64,000 nucleotides of DNA, taken from assembly GCF_900155605.1 (NCBI RefSeq), contig NZ_LT707420.1:918663-982662 (forward strand), in the 5' to 3' direction. This DNA comes from Actinomyces marseillensis (GTDB lineage: Bacteria > Actinomycetota > Actinomycetes > Actinomycetales > Actinomycetaceae). Position numbers and translations under genes: made by a program. Below are positions 43,895-53,081 of the stretch, one piece after another (within the stretch, counting starts at the first letter, position 1; each line of letters begins with the position of its first letter). Below the pieces are notes generated by a model, which saw nothing but the letters and a program-made list of their open reading frames with translations, ran no database searches and was not told where the DNA came from.

Positions 43895-45073
43895 ATGCAT
43901 TTTCCCAGCGATGACGAATTGATGGCCGGCCCCAACGCCTTTGAAGGGGTGGACATCGACTCCTTGGACTTCCCCGAGGAAGATGATGACCAGGGTGTGG
44001 ATGCGGCCGGAGCGCTCGATGCGGAGTATGAGGGCGTAGACTTCGGCGATTCAGATCTCGACGAGGCCGACGATGAGATCGCGCAGGACGTGGCCGACAG
44101 CGTTGATTCCCTGCGTCAACTGCGTGCCGAAACCAATGCGGCGGCCGATATTGTCATTCCCGACTTCCCCGAAGATTTCCGTGCGGGTTTCATCTCGATC
44201 GTTGGGCGTCCCAACGTCGGAAAATCAACCCTGACGAATGCGCTTGTTGGACACAAGGTTGCGATCACCTCGGGACGTCCGGAGACGACTCGCCACAATA
44301 TTCGCGGCATTGTTCACGGTGACAACTACCAGCTGGTCCTGGTTGATACTCCCGGATATCACCGTCCGCGAACCCTCTTGGGAAAGCGCTTGAATGACAT
44401 GGTCCGCGAGGCTTTGGCTGAAGTCGATTGCGTGATCTTCTGCCTGCCTGCAAACCAGCGCATCGGACCGGGCGACCAGTTCATTGCGCGTGAATTGCGT
44501 TCCGTTCGCAGGCCGATCATTGCGGTCGCGACTAAGTGCGATAGCGTGCCTCGCGAACGCGTTTTGGAACACCTCATGGCGATTGAAAAGCTCGGGGAAT
44601 GGAGTGCAATCGTTCCCGTCTCCTCTTTCGAGAACAAGGGGATCGACCGCCTTCGTGAGGTTTTGGCGCAGACGGTTCCTCTTTCTCCGCCTCTGTACCC
44701 GCAGGACAATATTTCGGATGAGTCCCGCGAAACGATGATCGCCGAATTTATTCGCGAGGCCGCACTTGAAGGCGTGCGCGACGAACTTCCTCACTCGCTG
44801 GCCGTGCAAGTCGAAGAGATCATCGAACGCCCTAAGCGCGAGGGTGATGACCGTCCGCCCTTGTTGGATATCCACGTCAATGTGTACGTCGAACGCGATT
44901 CCCAAAAGGCCATCATTATCGGTAAGAAGGGCGCGCGTTTGAAGGAAATTGGGACGCGTGCTCGCGCCAATATTGAGGAGTATTTGGGACGCCGGGTCTA
45001 CCTTGATTTGCACGTGCGAACCGCTAAGGATTGGCAGTCGGATCCGAAGATGCTTCAACGCCTTGGTTTCTGA
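43895..45073 (+). CDS. era: GTPase Era with an acidic N-terminal extension
   Basis: 392 residues, about 90 more than typical. ATG 43895 follows CAGGAG, two bases after the corC-like stop. Residues 1-88 are strongly acidic (DFPEEDDDQGVD, DSDLDEADDE) and precede the GTPase. G motifs: GRPNVGKSTLTNAL, DTPGYHRPRTLLGKRL, ATKCDS. The C-terminal KH domain has IIIGKKGARLKEIGTRAR. Era binds the 3' end of 16S rRNA and assists 30S maturation. Followed by a terminator. Confidence 0.95.
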   Translation: MHFPSDDELMAGPNAFEGVDIDSLDFPEEDDDQGVDAAGALDAEYEGVDFGDSDLDEADDEIAQDVADSVDSLRQLRAETNAAADIVIPDFPEDFRAGFISIVGRPNVGKSTLTNALVGHKVAITSGRPETTRHNIRGIVHGDNYQLVLVDTPGYHRPRTLLGKRLNDMVREALAEVDCVIFCLPANQRIGPGDQFIARELRSVRRPIIAVATKCDSVPRERVLEHLMAIEKLGEWSAIVPVSSFENKGIDRLREVLAQTVPLSPPLYPQDNISDESRETMIAEFIREAALEGVRDELPHSLAVQVEEIIERPKREGDDRPPLLDIHVNVYVERDSQKAIIIGKKGARLKEIGTRARANIEEYLGRRVYLDLHVRTAKDWQSDPKMLQRLGF

Positions 45074-45078
45074 GTGTT

Positions 45079-45107
45079 TCCCCCACTTTTGATGTGAAAG
45101 TGGGGGA
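45079..45107 (+). terminator. Terminator after era
   Basis: Stem TCCCCCACTTT (45079-45089) with its complement (45097-45107), loop of seven bases, starting six bases after the stop codon. Confidence 0.75.
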
Positions 45108-45171
45108 TTCAACATCTGTGCCCTGACCAGGGTCCTGAGTCTGAACGGGTATTTCATGGCATGCTTATCCC

Positions 45172-46545
45172 GTGAGCGAAAATCCCCAAAACTCTAACGC
45201 TTTTGAGCTTTCGTCCTTTGACCCGGACGACGCATCACTGACCGTGCATCGCATGGCTGCGCATGACCGTCTGGCCTACCAATCCCGAGTCGTTTTGCGC
45301 TTGGGACAGATGCTTCTTGCTGCTGGTGCTGGTTCCTACCGCGTCAAGGCCTCGATGCGCACCTGCGCCGAGGCGGTTGGCATCGAAAAGCACCACGCTC
45401 AGGTGACCTTCACTGAGGTCGTTGCAACAGCCTATGCGAATGGTACTTTCCGTACCGAACTTGCTGAGCAGCGTCTCTTGGGTGTCAATGCTGATCGAAT
45501 TGATCGCATCACAAACTATCTGGCAACAATTGAAGGCACGCAAGTGCTTGTCGAAGACGTCGATAAGGCTCTTGACGAGATTGAACGCGTCAAGCCCCTG
45601 TACGGATGGCTCGCGAATGCTCTTGCTTCGGGACTTGCCTGTGCGGCCTTCGCATTCCTCAATGCTGGGGGATGGGTGGAGTGCTCGGTTGTCGCAATCG
45701 CAGCTTTCATTGGACAGTTCCTCCGACGTCAAATGCTCAAGCGCCACATGAACCACTTCGGTGTGTGGATGGTGTGTGGAGGCATCGCTGCAAGCGCGTA
45801 CATCCTGTGCGTCTACTTGGCGCAAAAGTACATGGGGATTGAGCCCACTCACCAAGCGGGATTTATTTCAGCGCTCCTCTTCTTGGTTCCAGGCTTCCCG
45901 CTGGTTACCGGGATTATTGACTTGGTGCGTCACGATTTTGCCGGTGGTATTCAGCGCATCGTCTACGTTGCCATGCTGGTTGTCTCCGCTGGTGTTGCCG
46001 TATGGAGTATCTCCAAGGTCTTCAACTGGTCAGTCACCCCCGAATACGTTGTTTCACTTCCTGCTTATATCCACTTCCCGCTGCGTTTCTTCACCAGTTT
46101 TGTTGCAGCCTTTGGCTTCGCGATGCTCTTTAATTCTCCGCCGAAGGTTTGCGCTGCTGCGGCTCTGATCGGCGCGGTCATCAACACCGGCCGTATCGCT
46201 TTGGCTGTTGAACTGGGAATGCCGGTGCCCGCGGCAGTGGGACTTGCTGCCCTATGTGCAGGACTTTTGGCGGCTGCTGTTGCGGCGAAGACGCGCTATT
46301 CGCGCGTGACCTTGTCCGTTCCTGCCGTGGTCATCATGATCCCCGGTGTTCCGCTGTATCGTTCGCTCACGTACTTGAACAATGGCCAGACGATGGAAGC
46401 TCTCGAGCAGCTGTCTACCGTTCTCTTCACAATTGTTGCGATCGGTATTGGCCTGGCGATTTCGCGAATGCTGACCGACCGTGCGTGGCTCATGGAATCG
46501 CCGACCGGAGTTCCTCGCCTAGAAGAGCCAACGAACGAGGCCTAA
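45172..46545 (+). CDS. thrE: Threonine/serine exporter (ThrE family)
   Basis: 457 residues, combining both halves of the family: an N-terminal DUF1212 domain (RLGQMLLAAGAGSYRVKASM, then VTFTEVVATAYANGTFRTE) and a C-terminal membrane domain, with about ten helices in total. A loop VPGFPLVTGIIDLVRHDF and the later VPAVVIMIPGVPLYRSL are characteristic repeats. Corynebacterial ThrE exports threonine and serine by proton antiport. GTG 45172 is preceded by CATGCT at six bases and lacks a ribosome site, so it may be leaderless. Confidence 0.9.
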   Translation: MSENPQNSNAFELSSFDPDDASLTVHRMAAHDRLAYQSRVVLRLGQMLLAAGAGSYRVKASMRTCAEAVGIEKHHAQVTFTEVVATAYANGTFRTELAEQRLLGVNADRIDRITNYLATIEGTQVLVEDVDKALDEIERVKPLYGWLANALASGLACAAFAFLNAGGWVECSVVAIAAFIGQFLRRQMLKRHMNHFGVWMVCGGIAASAYILCVYLAQKYMGIEPTHQAGFISALLFLVPGFPLVTGIIDLVRHDFAGGIQRIVYVAMLVVSAGVAVWSISKVFNWSVTPEYVVSLPAYIHFPLRFFTSFVAAFGFAMLFNSPPKVCAAAALIGAVINTGRIALAVELGMPVPAAVGLAALCAGLLAAAVAAKTRYSRVTLSVPAVVIMIPGVPLYRSLTYLNNGQTMEALEQLSTVLFTIVAIGIGLAISRMLTDRAWLMESPTGVPRLEEPTNEA

Positions 46546-46608
46546 AGAAGCGTGTCCACCATGTGCACTCGTCGTGCCCGGTGCCACGAGCCTTCATAGA
46601 CTGAAGAT

Positions 46609-48369
46609 GTGAAGACAACATCCAAGGTTCCTCGTCCTGTCGGTTCTGGAATGCCCACGGTCAAGTACCGCGCCTTCCTTGACACCAACCCGGTGGATCT
46701 TCCCGATCGCCAGTGGCCCTCCAAACGCATTACCCATGCGCCCAGGTGGATGTCCACGGATCTGCGTGACGGAAACCAAGCGCTGATTGAGCCCATGGAT
46801 TCCGCGCGAAAGCGCAAGATGTTCGATCTTCTTGTTCGCTTGGGCTACAAGGAAATCGAGATCGGCTTCCCCTCGGCATCGCAAACGGACTTTGATTTCG
46901 TTCGTTCGCTGCTTGAAGATGATGCTCTTCCCGAGGAGGTGACGATCTCGGTGCTTACGCAATCGCGCCCCGAGCTCATCGAGCGAACGGTTGAGTCCAT
47001 CGTTGGTTTCCCGCGCGCAACAGTGCACCTCTACAACGCAACGGCTCCCGTTTTCCGTGAGGTGGTCTTCAAGGCTGACCGTGCGCAAACCGTTGAGCTT
47101 GCCCGCTTTGGTGCGCGCGAGGTCATTGCGCAGGCTGAACGCCAACTGGGTGACGAGACCATCTTTGGCTTCGAATATTCACCCGAAGTTTTTATTGATA
47201 CCGAGCGTGATTTCGCACTGGAAGTGTGCGAAGCCGTTATGGACATCTGGCAGCCACAAGAAGGCCGCGAGATCATCCTCAACCTGCCTTCGACCGTTGA
47301 ACGCGCGACCCCCAATGTCTTCGCCGACCAGATCGAGTACATGTCGCGTAACCTTTCCCGACGCGAGCACATTGCGCTGTCTGTTCACCCGCACAATGAT
47401 CGTGGAACCGGTGTCGCCAGTGCTGAACTTGCACTCCTCGCCGGCGCAGACCGCATCGAAGGCTGTCTTCTGGGGCAAGGTGAGCGCACCGGTAACGTTG
47501 ACCTGCTGACCTTGGGCCTGAATCTTTTCAGCCAGGGAATTGATCCGGGCATCGACTTCTCGGACGTCGACGAGATCCGCCGCACGGTCGAGCACTGCAC
47601 CCAGATGGAGGCTTCGCCTCGTGCGCCATACGTTGGCGACCTCGTCTACACAAGTTTCTCGGGATCTCACCAAGACGCAATCAAGAAGGGCTTCGCGGCA
47701 CGCAAGATCAAGGTGGACGCCGCCGGAGGCGACGAGAACGCTGTGGTGTGGGAGCTGCCCTACCTTCCCATCGACCCGCACGACGTCGGGCGCTCTTACG
47801 AGGCCGTGGTGCGTGTGAATTCTCAGTCCGGTAAGGGCGGGGTCGCTTACCTCATGTCGCGGGCACACAACTTGGAATTGCCTCGCCGACTGCAAGTCGA
47901 ATTCTCGAGAATCGTTCAGCGGCACACCGACACCTACGGCGGCGAAATCAACGCCGACGCACTGTGGAAGATCTTCGCGGACGAATACTTGCCCACCAGC
48001 GCTGCTCCCGGCCTACAGTCGTGGGGCCGCTTCGAATTGCGCAAGTCCCAGGTGGGAACTGTCGACGATGAACACGTTGAATTGCACGCAGAACTTACAG
48101 ATAACGGTGTGCTGACCGCGATCGACGCAAACGGAACCGGTCCGATTGATGCTTTCGTGTCAGCCCTGCACCAATTCGATTTGGACGTGCGCGTTCTGGA
48201 CTACTCCGAGCACGCCATGAGCCAGGGTCGCGACGCGAAGGCAGCTTCGTACGTGGAAGCCGCTGTCGACGGACAGATCGTGTGGGGTGTTGGTATCGAT
48301 TCTTCGATTACCCGAGCATCCTATAAGGCTGTGATTTCGGCGGTAAACCGCGCGTTGCGCAACCAGTAA
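46609..48369 (+). CDS. leuA: 2-isopropylmalate synthase
   Basis: 586 residues, the long actinobacterial form. The catalytic barrel carries STDLRDGNQALIEPM and SVHPHNDRGTGVASAEL with metal-binding residues; the C-terminal part is the LeuA dimer/allosteric domain, which binds leucine for feedback inhibition. It condenses acetyl-CoA with 2-ketoisovalerate, committing carbon to leucine. GTG 46609 lies six bases after TAGACT with no ribosome site; leaderless. No other leucine gene is adjacent. Confidence 0.96.
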   Translation: MKTTSKVPRPVGSGMPTVKYRAFLDTNPVDLPDRQWPSKRITHAPRWMSTDLRDGNQALIEPMDSARKRKMFDLLVRLGYKEIEIGFPSASQTDFDFVRSLLEDDALPEEVTISVLTQSRPELIERTVESIVGFPRATVHLYNATAPVFREVVFKADRAQTVELARFGAREVIAQAERQLGDETIFGFEYSPEVFIDTERDFALEVCEAVMDIWQPQEGREIILNLPSTVERATPNVFADQIEYMSRNLSRREHIALSVHPHNDRGTGVASAELALLAGADRIEGCLLGQGERTGNVDLLTLGLNLFSQGIDPGIDFSDVDEIRRTVEHCTQMEASPRAPYVGDLVYTSFSGSHQDAIKKGFAARKIKVDAAGGDENAVVWELPYLPIDPHDVGRSYEAVVRVNSQSGKGGVAYLMSRAHNLELPRRLQVEFSRIVQRHTDTYGGEINADALWKIFADEYLPTSAAPGLQSWGRFELRKSQVGTVDDEHVELHAELTDNGVLTAIDANGTGPIDAFVSALHQFDLDVRVLDYSEHAMSQGRDAKAASYVEAAVDGQIVWGVGIDSSITRASYKAVISAVNRALRNQ

Positions 48370-48379
48370 ATAGCTGTTT

Positions 48380-48415
48380 TTTGGGGGCGGGCATCAGGTG
48401 ATGTCCGCCCCCCAA
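48380..48415 (+). terminator. Terminator after leuA
   Basis: Stem beginning TTTGGGGGCGGGC with its near-perfect complement ending GCCCCCCAAA around loop CAGGTG. A T-run precedes it on the plus strand, so it could also stop transcription from the DyP side. Confidence 0.75.
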
Positions 48416-48461
48416 ACGTCTCTTCTCATCGCGTGCGCGAAGGAGGATTCAGGCGAAAAGG

Positions 48462-49430
48462 CTACTTGGCCTCGTCAGCGGGGAAAGCTCCATCGGCGAT
48501 GTCACCAAGGAGGTCCAGGGAAGGCACAAAGAAAACCTGGCCGAAAAGTACCTTCGAGAAGGTGAGAAGGTAGTCCTTCTTCGACACCATGTTGGTGAGC
48601 ATTCCTTTGGTGACGCTCCAGCGGCCCGCATAACCGATGAAGTAGGTTCCAGTGATCCCGGATGCCGGGTCAGAGAAGGGAACATTCATTCGAATGATCT
48701 TGTTCTCTTCTCCATCGATGATGAACTTTGAAGTGACGTTGTGTGCATTGGGAGCTTTGGCCTCGTCATCAAGCTCGAGATCGGTGAACTGCTCGCGACC
48801 AATCGCCCGCTCTTGCTCGTGTGTTCCAAGGGAACGCCACGCATCCATGTCGTGGATCCACTTCTGCGCGAAGGCGTACGAACCGCCTGCGAACTGCGGG
48901 TCTTCACTGCCGACTTCGGCCCACATCGGTGCATCGATCCCGGTCGGGTTCTCGGTCCCATCAATGAAACCGATGATTGCGCGTCCCTCGAGGTAACGGA
49001 AACCGTGGGTCTCATCCACAACCCTTGCAAAAGCCTTGAAAGCCAAACGGTACTGTTCGGCGACTTCGTAGACAACGGCCTCGCGCTTGGCGCGAATGTG
49101 AAGGAAAAGGTCAGCGTCCGCGCCGATTCCTTCGGGCATAGCGATGGAAGGGGTTTCTGCGTTGACGAGGCCCTTGAACTCCTCAAGTTCCTGCGGGCGG
49201 GCTGCACCCGGGAAAAGATAATCCCAGCCATTGCGGCTCACGCCGATGGAGACTCGCAGATCGTCGCCCTGTGCGCGGATATTCATCGACCGATTGATCG
49301 CCTGGGAGGTGTCAGCAAAATCGCGGAAGGCATCCAACTCTGCGGCCTGATCCTGACGATTAAAACGCAAGTAAACGAAGAGAACGCATTCTCCCGCGTC
49401 CTTGTAAACGTCTTGGGGATGAGTGGACAT
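48462..49430 (-). CDS. DyP-type heme peroxidase
   Basis: 322 residues from ATG 49430 (GGAGG five to six bases upstream). The family motif GXXDG appears as GFIDGTENP, the likely proximal His is in APNAHNVTSK, and the distal Arg is in IIRMNVPF. DyP enzymes use hydrogen peroxide to oxidise dyes and other bulky substrates. No signal peptide and no encapsulin gene or cargo tail is visible, so a free cytoplasmic enzyme is likely. Downstream of the tetR gene on the same strand, 47 bases apart, so probably one operon. Confidence 0.9.
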   Translation of the reverse strand: MSTHPQDVYKDAGECVLFVYLRFNRQDQAAELDAFRDFADTSQAINRSMNIRAQGDDLRVSIGVSRNGWDYLFPGAARPQELEEFKGLVNAETPSIAMPEGIGADADLFLHIRAKREAVVYEVAEQYRLAFKAFARVVDETHGFRYLEGRAIIGFIDGTENPTGIDAPMWAEVGSEDPQFAGGSYAFAQKWIHDMDAWRSLGTHEQERAIGREQFTDLELDDEAKAPNAHNVTSKFIIDGEENKIIRMNVPFSDPASGITGTYFIGYAGRWSVTKGMLTNMVSKKDYLLTFSKVLFGQVFFVPSLDLLGDIADGAFPADEAK

Positions 49431-49477
49431 GATGACCTCCATCGTGGGTACCTTCATGTTGATCATAGGTCGTGGAA

Positions 49478-50080
49478 CTAGCGTTTGCCCTCGCGGCGAA
49501 TGAGTGGGGGAGGAGCATTAGTCGAGTAACGAGCAAGCGCCGTTGCAACCGAGCCACGCATGATGACCTCAATATTCTCGGTCAGAATGTAGGGATCTGC
49601 TTGCATGTCCCGATTGAGCCAGTGGAATAGATGCGCGACGACGCTCAAGGTGAAGTGATCGATGATGAAATCACGCCGGGCTGGGTCAAGGGGAGTTGTT
49701 CCTTCCAATTCGTTGATGATTGCCCGCATCATTTCCCGGAAAGCGCGGTAGAAAAATTCCTCGATTTCACTGCGACTGAGGGAAGAAACGACCGCATAGG
49801 TCTGCTCGCGGTGCTCGCTCATGTAGACCAAGAGCTCGCAGAATCCATCGGACCACTCCCGGTAGGTTGCATGAGCCATGATGTGCGTGACGATCTCGCG
49901 CTCGAAGACCCAGGTGGCCAGGGACATGACATCGGGGAAGTGGTAATAAAAAGCCTGGCGCGTGACCCCTGCTATTTCCGTGAGGCGGCGAACCGTCACT
50001 TTGGTGAGCGGTGTGGTTATGAGCTCCTCTTTGAGGGCGTTGCCGAGCCTCTCGCGGGTTAGCTCTGCGTTGGTCGACAT
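49478..50080 (-). CDS. TetR/AcrR-family regulator
   Basis: 200 residues. The N-terminal helix-turn-helix is TKVTVRRLTEIAGVTRQAFYYHF (read TVRRLTEIAGVTRQAFYYHF). The C-terminal half (WSDGFCELLVYMSEHREQ, then DFIIDHFTLSVVAHLFHWL) fits the DhaS-like ligand-binding class. Two transcription units flank it: the DyP peroxidase downstream and a divergent DUF5692 gene. A 26-base inverted repeat between the two promoters is the likely operator. Effector unknown. Confidence 0.88.
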   Translation of the reverse strand: MSTNAELTRERLGNALKEELITTPLTKVTVRRLTEIAGVTRQAFYYHFPDVMSLATWVFEREIVTHIMAHATYREWSDGFCELLVYMSEHREQTYAVVSSLSRSEIEEFFYRAFREMMRAIINELEGTTPLDPARRDFIIDHFTLSVVAHLFHWLNRDMQADPYILTENIEVIMRGSVATALARYSTNAPPPLIRREGKR

Positions 50081-50151
50081 GAATGTCCTAGGTCAATAGT
50101 CCTGTGTGATGGCTGAATGGGGACACGTGGGATGCCGTGCTCCTTCGAGTA

Positions 50152-50177
50152 TTAGACACTTTCGATTCGGTGTCCAA
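50152..50177. promoter_or_regulatory. Probable TetR operator
   Basis: TTAGACAC (50152-50159), ten bases, GTGTCCAA (50170-50177): an inverted repeat with one asymmetric position per arm (TTRGACAC), centred about 85 bases from both the tetR start and the DUF5692 start. Position and symmetry suit divergent control. Confidence 0.6.
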
Positions 50178-50242
50178 TGACTCGCGCGAGAAGTGCCTCT
50201 TAGAGTGAGCGCATCACCTTGTTTCACAAAGGAGTTGGAGAC

Positions 50243-51166
50243 ATGTTCCTCTTCGAGTCAATTCCCTGGTACTCCTGGCTTGCCTGGTTCGGGGTACTTG
50301 CCGCTTTGATCATTGGCAATGAGATCACCCGACGCTGGAAGTGGGCGGGGATCGCAATCTTCATTGTTCTTCCCATCGTTTTGACCATCTTTGTCTGGCC
50401 CTCAACAGCGGGTCCTGATTCCTCGACAGGAACCTGGTTCCACTGGGTCAAGGTCTATTCCGCCCTCGCGGGATGCCTGGGCTTCATGACAATCCGCTAC
50501 ATTCCCAAGTTGCAGACGAATCGTTGGGCGCTTGCTTTCCCGCCGGCGATCTTGGCCATTAACATCACCGAGGCCTGCATCCGTGACTTCCAAGTCGGTG
50601 CCATGGGCGTGCGTGAGATGGTCGATGGAGTCTTCATGGTCTCCGGTCCCTGGAACTATATGAACGGTATCGCTGGTTTGCTCAACCTGCTGACGATCTG
50701 TGGCTGGTTTGGAATCTTTATCTCTCGTGATAAAGAAAAGGACATGATCTGGCCCGACATGCTGTGGTTCTGGATTATCGCTTACGATCTGTGGAACTTC
50801 GCGTATGTGTACAACTGCGTGGGAGACCACTCCTTCTATGCGGGTGCGGCTCTGCTGATTTCCTGCACCATCCCCGCCTTCTTCATTAAACGAGGCGCAT
50901 GGCTCCAGCACCGCGCGCACACCCTGGCACTGTGGATGATGTTCACCATGGCAGTGCCCTCATTCGTCACCTCATCGAAGTTCGCAGTCAATGCCTCTCA
51001 CAATGACGCGGCCCTCATGACCGTTTCTGCGATCGCACTCGCGGCTAACGTGGCCGTTGCGCTCTACCAGATCTACGTGATTGTCCGTGGGCGTAAGAAT
51101 CCGCTGCGCGATGAACTCTACACCGATCTCGAGGCATACAAGAGCGTTCGCGAGGCAAATATCTGA
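50243..51166 (+). CDS. DUF5692-family membrane protein (paralogue 3)
   Basis: 307 residues from ATG 50243, just behind GGAG-TTGGAG; the earlier TTG at 50219 is rejected. It is the most typical family member of the three: WYSWLAWFGVLAALIIGNEITRR at the start (read up to twenty residues), SGPWNYMNGIAGLLNLLTIC, FWIIAYDLWNFAYVYNCVGD and CTIPAFFIKRGAWLQHRA. About nine helices. Placed opposite a TetR gene with an operator between, so it is probably an inducible membrane component. No biochemical role known. Confidence 0.8.
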   Translation: MFLFESIPWYSWLAWFGVLAALIIGNEITRRWKWAGIAIFIVLPIVLTIFVWPSTAGPDSSTGTWFHWVKVYSALAGCLGFMTIRYIPKLQTNRWALAFPPAILAINITEACIRDFQVGAMGVREMVDGVFMVSGPWNYMNGIAGLLNLLTICGWFGIFISRDKEKDMIWPDMLWFWIIAYDLWNFAYVYNCVGDHSFYAGAALLISCTIPAFFIKRGAWLQHRAHTLALWMMFTMAVPSFVTSSKFAVNASHNDAALMTVSAIALAANVAVALYQIYVIVRGRKNPLRDELYTDLEAYKSVREANI

Positions 51167-51240
51167 GTGTTCGTGATTTAGATCCTTCACATACTCCGAA
51201 TCAATGCGGAGGAGGCAGGATCTGAAGTCACGCAGGCATA

Positions 51241-51273
51241 TTGCGCTTGGGGCCGCTTCGGCCCCAAGCGCAA
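51241..51273 (+). terminator. Terminator between DUF5692 gene and recO
   Basis: Perfect 15-bp stem TTGCGCTTGGGGCCG with its complement around CTT, then TTTTG. Confidence 0.9.
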
Positions 51274-51322
51274 TTTTGTGTCGCGTCGAGCCTGGGCTGG
51301 CGGAGAATGTGAAAATAGGAAG

Positions 51323-52066
51323 GTGATCAGGAGTTACAGGGACGAGGCCGTGGTTTTGCGTACGCAAAAACTCGGCGAGGCCGATCGAATTATCTGGCTT
51401 CTGACCTCTGAACACGGCCAGGTTCGCGCTGTTGCCAAAGGCGTGCGTCGAACGACATCAAAGTTCGGAGCACGACTCGAGCCCTTCTCTGTCGTTGACA
51501 TCCAGCTTCATCGCGGTCGTAGCCTTGACACGATCCTTCAGGTTGAAACGATTGCCTCCCACGGGGAAATGCTCGCTTCTGACTACGAACTCTACTCACG
51601 GGCCTCGGTCATCGTCGAAACCGCAGATAAACTTTCAAGCGATGGAGACGATGGAACCCACCAGCAATACCTGCTACTGGTCGGAGCTCTCCACGCGCTG
51701 TCTCATCGCCGGCACGACCCAGCCCTGATCTTGGCCTCGTACATGCTTCGCGCCCTGGCGATTGCAGGCTGGGCCCCCTCCTGTTTCGACTGCGCAGTGT
51801 GTGGAGCCGAAGGGCCGCACGCTGCCTTCTCGATCACCGAAGGTGGCGCCGTGTGCGAGAACTGCCGTCCTCCCGGTGCTTCGCTTCCGGCCCCTGACTC
51901 AATGGAACTCATGGGATCTCTTCTGAGCGGTGATTGGCATGACGCTGATAACTCGCCGACGTGGGCGCGCTCGGAAATGATGGGACTTGTTTCTAGCTAC
52001 ACTCAATGGCATATCGAGCGACGCTTAAAATCATTGCAACTCCTGGAAAGGAGCGCACACGGATGA
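51323..52066 (+). CDS. recO: DNA repair protein RecO
   Basis: 247 residues from GTG 51323, giving the standard N terminus YRDEAVVLRTQKLGEADRII. An OB fold (1-80) is followed by helices and a zinc site CAVCGAEG with a second pair in CENCRPP. RecO anneals single strands and loads RecA with RecR. GAAAAT ends six bases before the GTG, so the transcript may be leaderless; AGGAAG is too close to act as a ribosome site. Overlaps uppS by four bases. Confidence 0.93.
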   Translation: MIRSYRDEAVVLRTQKLGEADRIIWLLTSEHGQVRAVAKGVRRTTSKFGARLEPFSVVDIQLHRGRSLDTILQVETIASHGEMLASDYELYSRASVIVETADKLSSDGDDGTHQQYLLLVGALHALSHRRHDPALILASYMLRALAIAGWAPSCFDCAVCGAEGPHAAFSITEGGAVCENCRPPGASLPAPDSMELMGSLLSGDWHDADNSPTWARSEMMGLVSSYTQWHIERRLKSLQLLERSAHG

Positions 52067-52902
52067 GCCCTGAATTTGCGCAACTGACGCCCATGGATCG
52101 CGCACCCAAGGACCCACGTCAGCCGGTCGCAGGACCGGGGCAGTGGCCTCGGCAAGCACCCGAATTTGCGGCCGGGGAAGTACCCCGCCACGTCGCCATC
52201 ATCATGGACGGGAACGGGCGCTGGGCCAATGATCGGGGGCTTCCGCGCACCGAGGGACACCGAGCCGGCGAGTATGCGCTTCTCGACACGATCGCCGGGG
52301 CCATCGATGCGGGAGTGCGTTATCTTTCCGTCTACACCTTCTCGACGGAAAACTGGAAGCGCTCGCCCGCAGAGGTCCGCTTCATCATGAGCTACGCCAG
52401 TGATGTCTTGGCTAGGCGCACGGAGTTGCTGAACCAGTGGGGAGTGCACGTGCGTTGGAGCGGTCGCGAGCCGAAGCTGTGGAAATCGGTCATTCACGCT
52501 TTGGAGCGCGCGGAGGAAAAGACGCGTCAGAACACCACTTTGGATTTGGTGATGTGCGTGAATTACGGGGGCCGCGCAGAAATAGCAGATGCTGCGCGCT
52601 CGATCGCGCAAGATGTTGCCGCGGGGCGTTTGTCGCCGCGCGGGGTGAACGAGCGGACTTTTGCGCGTCACCTGTATCTGCCTGATGTGCCCGACGTTGA
52701 CTTGATGATTCGAACCTCGGGGGAGCAGAGGCTCTCGAACTATATGCTGTGGCAGATGGCCTATGCAGAGTTCATGTTTAGCTCGAGGCCGTGGCCGACT
52801 TTTGATCGTGAGGCTCTGTGGGACTGCCTTCTTGAATATGCCGGGCGTGAGCGGCGCTTCGGTGGCGCTCAGGACCTTGTGGCTGGCGGGGCTGGCGCTT
52901 AG
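52063..52902 (+). CDS. uppS: Isoprenyl (di)phosphate synthase, undecaprenyl/decaprenyl type
   Basis: 279 residues from ATG 52063, overlapping the recO stop (ATGA), with AAAGGAG upstream. The catalytic motif HVAIIMDGNGRWANDRG and SVYTFSTENWKRSP, MIRTSGEQRLSNYMLWQMAY and the final ALWDCLLEYAGRERRFGG fit long-chain cis-prenyltransferases. It makes the lipid carrier for peptidoglycan. The recO-uppS-zur order matches mycobacteria. The last ~10 codons coincide with a short direct repeat (GGACCTTGTGGCTGG-type, repeated in 52870-52925) that continues past the stop. Confidence 0.93.
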   Translation: MSPEFAQLTPMDRAPKDPRQPVAGPGQWPRQAPEFAAGEVPRHVAIIMDGNGRWANDRGLPRTEGHRAGEYALLDTIAGAIDAGVRYLSVYTFSTENWKRSPAEVRFIMSYASDVLARRTELLNQWGVHVRWSGREPKLWKSVIHALERAEEKTRQNTTLDLVMCVNYGGRAEIADAARSIAQDVAAGRLSPRGVNERTFARHLYLPDVPDVDLMIRTSGEQRLSNYMLWQMAYAEFMFSSRPWPTFDREALWDCLLEYAGRERRFGGAQDLVAGGAGA

Positions 52903-53081
52903 GGCCTTGTGGCTGGGGGGCTGGCGAATAGCCGAGGTGGCGCTTTGTAGCGCCTCGTTCCTGCCCCCTCCACGCTAGCTCCACATGAAGTCGGTGAATG
53001 TCACAGGCTATGGCGTGTGTCTTTTTGCGACTTCCTGTGTCTTTTGGAGGAGGAGACGGAGGAAGGCACGGATGTCGTGTG

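Noticed and set aside
48462-49430. Encapsulin cargo system
   Set aside because: DyP peroxidases are often encapsulin cargo, but the C terminus lacks a recognisable targeting peptide and no encapsulin shell gene is adjacent.
52870-52930. Insertion-sequence end or mobile element at the end of uppS
   Set aside because: Only a short direct repeat (GGACCTTGTGGCTGG-like, two copies) is present; no inverted ends or transposase.
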